DNA from: Obelidium mucronatum
Taxonomy: Eukaryota > Chytridiomycota > Chytridiomycetes > Chytridiales > Chytriomycetaceae
Length of the DNA stretch: 23,206 bases
Reading direction: 5' to 3'
Assembly: GCA_025765595.1 (NCBI GenBank)
Contig: JAIVFH010000382.1
Location: 1 to 23,206, forward strand
This document shows, in pieces, positions 1 through 6,963 of this stretch. A program made the position numbers and the translations under genes. The notes beneath the pieces are model-generated. The model did not search any database, was not told where the DNA came from, and worked only from the letters and a program-made list of their open reading frames with translations. Position 1 is the stretch's first letter; each line of letters opens with the position of its first letter.

Positions 1-513
1 GTTGCAACCACATGTGATCCCATCTTTGGGATCTTCACGTCCTCGTTTCTTGCGTGCTCAAACAACGGGGACTTCAAGTTCCACCTGGACAGCAAGAATT
101 CGACTTTCGGGATCAACTTCAGTGTTGTGGTGGATGAGGAAGACGCGGAACCGCCCGTGGTATGGCCAGCACTGTACCTACCAGATCGAAATGTGGTGAT
201 CCCAGCGGTTCATGGGGAGGCGATTGTTTCCATGTTCAAGCATGAAAAACATGGGACCAGGATGTGGCATTCAGGGGAGAGACGATTTGCGGAGGCAGCG
301 GAGTTGGTGGCGGAGGTAGATACTAGAAAGCGGAGAATCTCGCTGATTCTGGCAGATGGAATGGGAACAGCGAGTTGGGCTGTGAAGCACAACCAGGACA
401 GGTTTGTGGGAAGCGCTGTGGTGGAGAAGCGGGGAGTTACCTTCAACATTAATCGCGATGCCACAGATTGCAATCGGAAGATACGGGAATCGGTTTTGCA
501 AGCCCTGGGTTGA
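1..513 (+). CDS. 3' end of unrecognised protein (5' partial)
   Basis: Frame 1 is open from the first base of the window to TGA at 511-513, about 170 codons, so the start lies upstream. I do not recognise the family. The visible part is a mixed alpha/beta-looking globular sequence without membrane segments. It includes an acidic patch (VVVDEEDAEPP), a hydrophobic stretch around VVWPALYLPD and a later RRISLILADGMGTASWAV segment. No intron is needed in the visible part. Two AATAAA poly(A) signals follow within 75 bases, which supports this as a real gene end. Base composition is typical of the window. Confidence 0.6.
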   Translation, partial: VATTCDPIFGIFTSSFLACSNNGDFKFHLDSKNSTFGINFSVVVDEEDAEPPVVWPALYLPDRNVVIPAVHGEAIVSMFKHEKHGTRMWHSGERRFAEAAELVAEVDTRKRRISLILADGMGTASWAVKHNQDRFVGSAVVEKRGVTFNINRDATDCNRKIRESVLQALG

Positions 514-564
514 GCAATGTGTACTTATTTACTTATTTACTTATTTATTTATTTATTTATTGAT

Positions 565-583
565 AATAAACAGCCTTAATAAA
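565..583 (+). terminator. two AATAAA poly(A) signals
   Basis: AATAAA occurs at 565-570 and again at 578-583, inside a short direct repeat of about 13 bases (AATAAACAGCCTT twice). They sit 52-70 bases after the stop of the upstream gene and just after a TTTA/ACTT microsatellite (about 526-561). This is a typical eukaryotic 3' end. Confidence 0.5.
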
Positions 584-642
584 CAGCCTTATTTGATACA
601 TATTTTGTGGCTTATTCTTGAGTTTTAGTGACAGTTGGGGGT

Positions 643-826
643 TAGCGGCCTGTGAACAAGTGGCTTGCGGCTCGCGCCCCACATAAAAAGGTACAGAGCG
701 GCCTGCCAACAGGCCGTGGCACAGGTCGCAAGCGGCCCGCTAGCGGCTCGTCAGCAGGTCGCAAGCGGCCCGTGAGCGGCTCGCAACGCGACCGGTATCG
801 CGACTCGCGAGGTCCGGCCCGCATCC
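643..826. repeat. GC-rich island with 33-bp tandem repeat
   Basis: A sharply GC-rich stretch in AT-rich surroundings. It is built from permutations of GCGGCCCG, GCGGCTCG and AGGTCGCAAG. Two near-identical 33-base units lie head to tail at 723-755 and 756-788, and diverged partial copies flank them. It encodes no recognisable protein in any frame. It may be a mobile or satellite remnant. Confidence 0.6.
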
Positions 827-841
827 CCAATTGTAAGATCC

Positions 842-1152
842 TTTGCTTCTTTCCTTCCTTCATCACCAGCTAAAGCATCTTTCAAACCAGGTAAGCGTGC
901 TAGCAAAACAAGCACCTCATGGACTCGTCTTTATATCGAAGAAATACCAGAAGATGAGCCAATCTACTTTGTTATCAGTGGCGACCCTAAGACTCACAGG
1001 TAATTTCAACTTACGTTACTTCATTTGTGATGTTCAGCAACTGATATGCGTTTTCCAGGTCCAGTCAGAACTGTGTAATGCTTACTGAATTCCTTGAGCA
1101 GTATTTCGAAGGATGCTTTATCCACAGACACAACATTAATAAAAGACTTTGA
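842..1152 (+). CDS. possible two-exon ORF fragment, unrecognised
   Basis: A frame open from 776 to 999 ends at a consensus donor (CAG/GTAATT). After a 59-base intron ending TTTTCCAG it continues in frame from 1059 to TGA at 1150-1152. The spliced product reads naturally across the junction: TSWTRLYIEEIPEDEPIYF, then VISGDPKTHR/SSQNCVML, then TEFLEQYFEGCFIHRHN. No in-frame ATG is visible after the upstream stop at 773, so a first exon is missing, or this is a remnant next to the GC-rich repeat. I do not recognise the family. An alternative is that the splice pair is fortuitous. Confidence 0.3.
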
Positions 1153-1755
1153 GTGGGTTTCAGCCTTCGCATACAGCTTTTACCAGAAGCAGGAGTCAGG
1201 ATGGCCAAGAGCAGCAGTCACCAAGTAGTTTAGAACCTGAATTGATCCGCAAAAACGTTTCAGCATGAGAAGGCAGTACAAAATTCGAAGCAACTGCCTT
1301 CTATGGATAGTAAACAACTCTGTATTTCGCTGATGCATGATTGCCAGCAGTGTTAGTAATTTCAAATTCGAAAAAACTAACAAATCTTTTTATTTACTTC
1401 AGTGGTTCTTTTCACATTTGTTTTCATCAAAAAATCCATTTTTGGAGGTCCACCAGTCTTTGTACTGATTTGCCTTTGTCTTTTGTGACTTCCAGAGTCC
1501 TTAATTGACTTTCTGGCTCTAAAATAATTCCACTTGAGTCGGATCTCTACAGGATCTGAAACTAAAATATCTCCAAACCACTATTAATGGGACCCTAAGA
1601 GGCTCCAAACTTCAATCCAATCAAGATCTGATTTGATGGTTCTGGTTTCATCAAAGCCACAGAGGCAAATGCACAGAACAAGTAATAACCAAAGTCTATG
1701 AAATTGTTTTTTCAACAAAACATCAGAGAGATCCAGAAAGCATAAACTTTTTTTT
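1153..1755. other. non-coding stretch, nothing recognised
   Basis: About 600 bases of AT-rich sequence with stops in all frames, no RNA gene and no clear repeat. The right part probably holds the 3' untranslated region of the kinase gene on the minus strand; I saw no convincing poly(A) signal. Confidence 0.4.
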
Positions 1756-4570
1756 TTAATTCTTTACTTGAAATTCAGCACTCAACAAACTTGCTTTCAG
1801 TCTCACATTTGAAGAACCAGAATGTAATATTTTCTGAATAGATGTCTCAACTGCAGTAATGAAATCAGATGCAGCTGTGGTTTCAGCAACAGCATATAGG
1901 ACACTTTCAATACAGATCAAACCATTCCACTGTTGTGAAGGGGTTGAATTCACTAATATCCTCTCCCAAAATACTGGCCCAAAGGCTTTTGTATTTGTCA
2001 ACAAGGTCTCAATGACTTGCTGGAGTACAGCTGGTTTGTTATGGTTGGTCAAGACAACTCTTGCAAGAAATGAAATGGCTAGATCAAGGGTACTTGAGCT
2101 CAGCATTGATAGAGAAAAGCCCACAGTTTCTACTGCTTGGATTATATTTTGGTCATTGTCATCCATTTTCTCAAGGCTGTGCATGATCAGATTTTGAGCC
2201 AAGTTGTCAATAATAGCAAATTTCATATTGCTGATGTGATAAGAATTGACTTCAGCAAAATGATGAGGAAAATGAGATATGAAAGCTTGGGGTGCCACGA
2301 GATAGTATTCCAGCATTTTACACTGACAGTGCAGAACAGCATGCAGGTGGGATTCTTTCAAATGAAATGTCCACAACTGTGAGAAAATCAATGCTACTGA
2401 AACTTGAACCTTGTATCCACTCTGAATCAAACAAGACAGAATTTGTTTTGCAAGCTTGAAGTTGTGTTCTGCCAGTTTCACCGAAGCTATAGCAAGATCA
2501 TCAACCCAGTTTAAGTTGGTACTCAGCATTGAGTCAATACTGCTGTTTTCTGATAGGGCCTCCATGATTTTGTCTTCCAGTCTTGATAATATCTCATTTA
2601 AAACTTGGTACTGGTTTACTGGGATAATGGTAACCAAGAGCCTCAAATCCATGCTGACTTTTGAAATGTCAATGGCTGCATCCAAATTTGTGAGTCTTTT
2701 AAGCACAGCTAGTTTCAGACTGCCTGTCTCCAAATCATGTCTCCAAACCACTTCCATTGCCAAACCTGCTGGCCAAATATTTTCCCCTGAAACCAGTTCA
2801 ACCAGTTCTCCAGTCATTCTTGAATCCAGCTGCAAAATATCTCTAATTTGCTGTGAATTTTGCCCCAAGACAGCAACCAGCAGAACTGCATCAGTAGATG
2901 ATCTACAGCTTCCAGAAACAACCAAATCTGCCAACATCCTCACCCCAAAGCCTGAATTCATCAGCAAAGCTTTCTCCACTGTCTCCAACAACTTGTTCCA
3001 TGCTTGGAACAGCTCCATTGTATCACAATGGTTGTTCAAGAAAGGGGCAAGTCGCATCTGCCAAGTCACAGACCCACCCACCACCATTGCCTTCACAACA
3101 CTCAAAACAGCTTCCAAAATCACCACTCTTTGTCGGCTGCCATCCCAAAATTCATTCAAAAAGTCATAGATTGTGTAGAAAAGGCTCAGCTCAACGACGT
3201 CGTCAAGGCATCTTGTCACAGTCTGTATCCCATCAACTTCAATCATATGAATGCAATCAAATGTGAATTTTGTTGCTGATAACGAGGCCTTTAATACTCT
3301 CAGCCATTTATCATTCCGGATATCTGTTATATTGGATGAGATGGAGTCTCCAGCCTGCGTTGACTTGACGGATGAATAGAGCAGTCGCGATAGCAGAGGC
3401 AAATAAAGCTGAATCAAGAGCTTTGCAAGGGTTGGTGCCAGCACCTTTTTTGTTTGTGAACTATGGCTACACAGGCGTAAACTAGTTTGAATGCTCTCTG
3501 ACAGTAGCTGCAGAGTTGACTCGAGCAGTTCAAATACATTGACACTATAATATTTGAGGCTTGTTTCTAGTTGCAATATCCCATGTACAAGACTGCAAGT
3601 CCAAGATACGAGGATTTTGATGTGAGACATGAAATCAAATTTGACTGGCACCTCGAAACCAATCACAATTAGTATTCTTTGAAGTACGAGAAGTGCTTGC
3701 TTTAGAGTTGCGTAGCCGCTCAGTTCAAGCTCTTCAACACACAGTGATGTGGTCATTGAGCATATTCCTTTGAATGTAGTTTCAAGAAAGTCGCTCTCCA
3801 AAACCCAACTCTTGTTTTGAGACTGTGTTTGATTCAAAAGGAGCTGCCAGTTGAGTTTTTCAATTGGCTCCACGATTCTTTCTTCAAGAACTTTATCAAG
3901 TTTCGCTGTCTCGCCAGAATCAGCCAGGTCACGCGGAAGCTCTAAACCATCAATCGCTTCCCAGACTGGTTTCAAGCTTTTGTTTCTTCCAGCGGCTGAT
4001 GGTTTTCTGGCACTTGCAACGTCAACTCCGGAATCTGTCGTTGTAGGTCTGCCTTTCTTTTCCGAGAATGTGTTATCTTGCTCCTCTGTTGTTTTGGGGG
4101 CAGTAGCAATAAATGGATGCATGGCCAAATTTGGCCAGTCTAATCTAGCACTCGGCTGTTTCATTAATAAATTGCTGACTAGGTCTTTGAACTCGGTTTC
4201 GGCCGATACTTTGTCTGGGAATACAACCGGATCCTTCAAAATCATTTCAATGAGTTTGAAAATATTAGTGGTATAGAAGGGAGGCTTTCCAGTTCGAAGC
4301 TGTATAAAGTATGTGTGTGTGTGTGAGAGAGAGAGCACGTTTGAAGCCGTCCCACGATACTTTTGTGATATACCTCGAATAGCATGATTCCCAATGCCCA
4401 TAAATCTACCAAATGCGTGTATGGTTCTTCTTGAATAAGTTCTGGGGCCATGTAGATCGGTGTTCCTTTGACTGAAGTTAACGTCAGTTTGTTTCCCAAA
4501 CTTCCACGCAACAACTGTGCGAATCCAAAGTCACAGATTTTGAGTGTTCCTGTTGAAGATATCAATATAT

Positions 4571-4606
<36 letters not shown>

Positions 4607-6212
4607 GTTTGATTGATTAGCGATTTATGATTGGAAAGAGAGAGGCAACAAGTTTCCGTCTTTGGTGGCAGTAAGCTATCGTCTTTAGCAACAGTAGAAG
4701 AACAAAGGCAATAAGAGACATTGCCTTCGGTTCGGCGCTTCGGCGATAGTAGGATATGGACTTCAGCGATAAGAGAGCAGTTAATCATCGCCGTTGGGCG
4801 TTGGCGACAGTAGAGCTTGGACTTCGGCGATAAGAGAGCAGTAAGCAATCGCCTTCGGCGACAGAAGAACATCGCCTTTGGCGATAAGAGAGCAATAAAT
4901 CATCGCCTTTGGCAATGAGTTCGGCAATGAGTACCTGAAGCTTAAGATCCCGATGAACGATCCCACATTCGACATGCAAAAACTGTAAACCTTGAACAAG
5001 GCAGACACCAAACTCTTGAACTCTCTCGAGACTAAACTCTCCAAAACTCTGAAGCGCCGCCATCAAATCACCATTGGGACATAATTCCGTAACTACTGCG
5101 ACTTCTTGACCTTTATTTATTGTTGTTTTTATTGTTAGTGGTATAATGTTTTGTACTCATGCAGAAAGTACGAAACACCGCCTGCAGTGTGATGGAAAGA
5201 AAAATATGTCGCCTTCGGCAGCAATCATTGAATAGATGGATGGGAATGGATGGATGAAAAGATGTGGTCAGATGGATGGAAGAATGGGATGTATTGGGAT
5301 AGAAAGATGTAGTCAGATGGATGGAAGAATTGGATGGGTTCAAGGGATGGTTGTGATGCTAAGAATGACACACCGCCTACGGCGGTATTGTGTGGGTGGT
5401 ATGATGTTTTTTTGTTCATGCAGAAAGAACGAAACACCGCCTTCGGCGGTATGATGTGTTTGGTGTGATATTTGGAGTTTTGGCTCATTCTAAAGAACGA
5501 AACACCGCCTTCGGCGGTATGATGTGGGTGGTATAATGTTTTGTGTCATCAAGAAAGAACGAAAAACCGCCTTCGGCGGTATGATGTGGGTGGTATGTTG
5601 TATTGCAGTTTTGCAGAAGAACTAAACACCGCCTACGGCGGTATGGAAAAAAGAAAATATCGCCTTCGACGATGATAAAAAAAAGAATATATCGCCTTCG
5701 GCGATAATGAAATCGCCTTCGGCGATAATGAAATCGCCTTCGGCGATGATAAAGAAAAAGAATACATCGCCTTCGGCGATAATGTGAAATCGCCTTCGGC
5801 GATAATATAACATCGCCTTCGGCGATGATCGCCTTCGGCAATGATATGAAACACACACCTTTCCTCGTAACAAAAGAATCCAGACAATAAACAATGTTGG
5901 GATGCCTCGACATTTTCTGATGACAAATGATTTCATCTCTCAAAGCTTCAACATCTTGTTTAGAACGACAAGAAAGATCCACCAGTTTCAAAGCAACAAG
6001 AGTATTTGTTCTCTTGTAAACAGCACGAAACACCTTAATTGTTTGTTTGTGTTTGTTTGTTTGGTGGTGGTATTCGGGTTGAAATCACGCGTTGAATAAA
6101 AAATAAAAAAAGAATAAACAAAAAAAAACGAAACCTTTCCGTACTGGCCTGTGCCGATGCATTCCCCGATCGAGTAAGCCGAGATTTGCGGATCGTCTTG
6201 CGTCATCTTCAT
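1756..6212 (-). CDS. STK36: Fused/STK36-type serine/threonine kinase
   Basis: Five exons on the minus strand: 6212-6135, 6033-5859, 5110-4935, 4571-4374 and 4299-1756. They join in frame to 1056 residues (human STK36 is about 1315). The N-terminal kinase domain is complete. It shows the Gly loop GTGQYG (20-25), ATP lysine K42 (VALK), helix-C Glu E60, HRD at 137-139 (HRDLKLQN), DFG at 157-159 and APE at about 185-187 (GTPIYMAPE). The C-lobe segment KPPFYTTNIFKLIEMILKDP is diagnostic of the Fused family, which has a near-identical PPFY-I-L-ILKDP stretch. The remaining roughly 780 residues are Leu/Ser-rich and helical, compatible with the ARM-like tail of STK36. Fused kinases act in Hedgehog signalling in animals and in cilia and flagella more widely, so a flagellar role is inferred here. 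The start ATG is the first in frame, 162 bases from the divergent CHCHD2-like gene. Introns 2 (748 bp) and 3 (363 bp) are full of palindromic repeats. Confidence in family and exon map is high. Confidence 0.93.
4305..4335. repeat. (GT)n/(GA)n microsatellite in kinase intron 4
   Basis: A GT run followed by a GA run fills much of the 74-base intron 4 (4373-4300) of the kinase gene. In transcript orientation it gives a CT/CA-rich tract just before the 3' splice site TATACAG. Confidence 0.7.
4573..4605 (-). repeat. A33 homopolymer abutting a 3' splice site
   Basis: There are thirty-three consecutive T on the plus strand, that is A33 in transcript orientation. They are followed at once by G (4572) and the exon 4 start at 4571 (AAT of the NIL after HRDLKLQ). 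The acceptor therefore has an all-purine A tract where a polypyrimidine tract is expected. The reading frame on both sides fixes the junction. Confidence 0.85.
4735..4934. repeat. TCGCC...GGCGA palindrome array, kinase intron 3
   Basis: Imperfect copies of ATCGCCTTCGGCGAT and the variant with TTTGG. They are embedded in a longer unit containing GGCGATAAGAGAGCAGTAA, present about three times (near 4758, 4828 and 4880). The first hairpin half begins about 5 bases inside the intron from the 5' splice site at 4934/4935. The array occupies the 5' half of the 363-base intron. Confidence 0.75.
5226..5345. repeat. GGATG/GGAATG-type degenerate satellite
   Basis: Runs of GATGGATGG separated by AAGATGTGGTCA or AAGATGTAGTCA, repeated with a period near 46 bases, inside kinase intron 2. 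In transcript orientation this is CATCC-rich, like the CATTC array in PPIL4 intron 3. Confidence 0.65.
5361..5646. repeat. about 63-bp tandem repeat carrying ACCGCCTTCGGCGGT
   Basis: Five head-to-tail units begin at 5361, 5424, 5492, 5554 and 5617. Each starts AAGAACGAAACACCGCC, carries the perfect palindrome ACCGCCTTCGGCGGT (TTC or TAC loop) and continues ATGATGTGGGTGGTAT. A decayed copy is visible near 5138-5190. The array lies inside kinase intron 2 (5858-5111). Confidence 0.85.
5652..5845. repeat. eight-copy array of ATCGCCTTCGGCGAT palindrome
   Basis: Thirteen-base palindrome cores (TCGCC-TTC-GGCGA) start at 5660, 5692, 5713, 5734, 5767, 5790, 5813 and 5830. They are joined by short AT-rich spacers such as AATGAAA and GATAAAGAAAAAGAAT. 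Five-base stems with a three-base loop are possible on either strand. The last core ends about 15 bases from the 5' splice site of kinase intron 2 at 5858. Confidence 0.9.
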
Positions 6213-6374
6213 TGCACTGGACAGGAGTCAATGGCGGTGGAATGTTCTCGATGATATTTATTTTTATGTTGTTTGTTTACAGTTTATTGTCAAACACGTG
6301 GTTTGAAATTACAAAAAGACAGAAAAAGAAGAGAGTAGAAAGAATAAAATAAAAAAAAAAAGAAAAAAAGAACG
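6213..6374. promoter_or_regulatory. shared divergent promoter region
   Basis: 162 bases separate the start codons of the divergent kinase (-) and CHCHD2-like (+) genes, so both promoters and 5' leaders must fit here. The right half is A-rich on the plus strand. No TATA box or named motif was identified. Confidence 0.5.
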
Positions 6375-6854
6375 ATGGCCCGCCAGTCCCGAAGCACCAC
6401 CACGTCGACGCGCAAGCCCGCGTCAACCACGACCGCCAGCCGCCCGGCGTCGACGACGGCCGCCGCGCCCGCGCACGCGCCGCCGCCCCCGCAGGCGCCT
6501 GCGGTGCAGCACGCGGCGCCGCCAATGATGCAACAGGCGGCGGCGCCGCAGCAGCCGTCGCTGTTTGCCAACATGGCGTCGACGGCGGCCGGCGTTGCCG
6601 TCGGATCGGCCGTCGGCCACACGCTCGCGGGCGGCATCGGCTCGCTGTTTGGCGGCGGCTCGTCGGCGCCCGCGCCCGCCGCGCCGCAGTCCGTCGCCCC
6701 GCCGCAGCAGCCGCAGTTCAACGCAGGCAGCGCGTGCGAGGCCGACTCGAAGGCTTTCACCGCGTGTCTCGAGAAGAGCTCGAACGACATCAGCGCGTGC
6801 CAGTTCTACCTCGACATGCTCAAGCAGTGCCAGGCAAACTCAAGAACCTATTAG
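6375..6854 (+). CDS. CHCHD2/Mix17-like twin CX9C mitochondrial protein
   Basis: Intronless, 159 residues. The N-terminus (about 1-30) is rich in Arg, Ser, Thr and Ala without acidic residues, as in a mitochondrial targeting sequence. A Pro/Ala/Gln-rich linker follows. The conserved helix MASTAAGVAVGSAVGHTLAG is the hallmark of the CHCHD2/CHCHD10/Mix17 family. The C-terminal CHCH domain has cysteines at 121, 131, 142 and 152, giving two CX9C motifs. Family members are imported into the intermembrane space through Mia40 and are linked to respiratory complex regulation and cristae. Codons are almost all G or C at the third position, very unlike neighbouring genes, and there is no intron. The start ATG follows an A-rich leader. 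Confidence in the family is high. Confidence 0.92.
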   Translation: MARQSRSTTTSTRKPASTTTASRPASTTAAAPAHAPPPPQAPAVQHAAPPMMQQAAAPQQPSLFANMASTAAGVAVGSAVGHTLAGGIGSLFGGGSSAPAPAAPQSVAPPQQPQFNAGSACEADSKAFTACLEKSSNDISACQFYLDMLKQCQANSRTY

Positions 6855-6963
6855 TGTTTGGTTTTATTGGTCTTGTTTTGTTTGTGAATCGTCAATTACG
6901 TAAAAAGAATGAAAAAAAATACAATAAATAAAAAAACAATTTTTATAACACGATTGTGGTGTT

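Noticed and set aside
1859..4276. Several plus-strand ORFs of 90-237 codons opposite the kinase
   Set aside because: Antisense shadows of the 2.5-kb final exon of the Fused-type kinase, with no family features.
5660..5842. UUCG tetraloop RNA hairpins
   Set aside because: The symmetric pairing of TCGCC/GGCGA leaves a three-base UUC loop. A C(UUCG)G loop would put C opposite C in the next pair.
4735..5850. Palindrome array as a CRISPR
   Set aside because: Spacers are short, AT-rich and repeated, unit length varies, the locus lies inside eukaryotic introns and no cas gene is present.
6290..6790. Minus-strand Ala/Gly/Cys-rich ORF opposite the CHCHD2-like gene
   Set aside because: A by-product of the high GC3 of the sense gene; its protein is low-complexity and lacks any domain.
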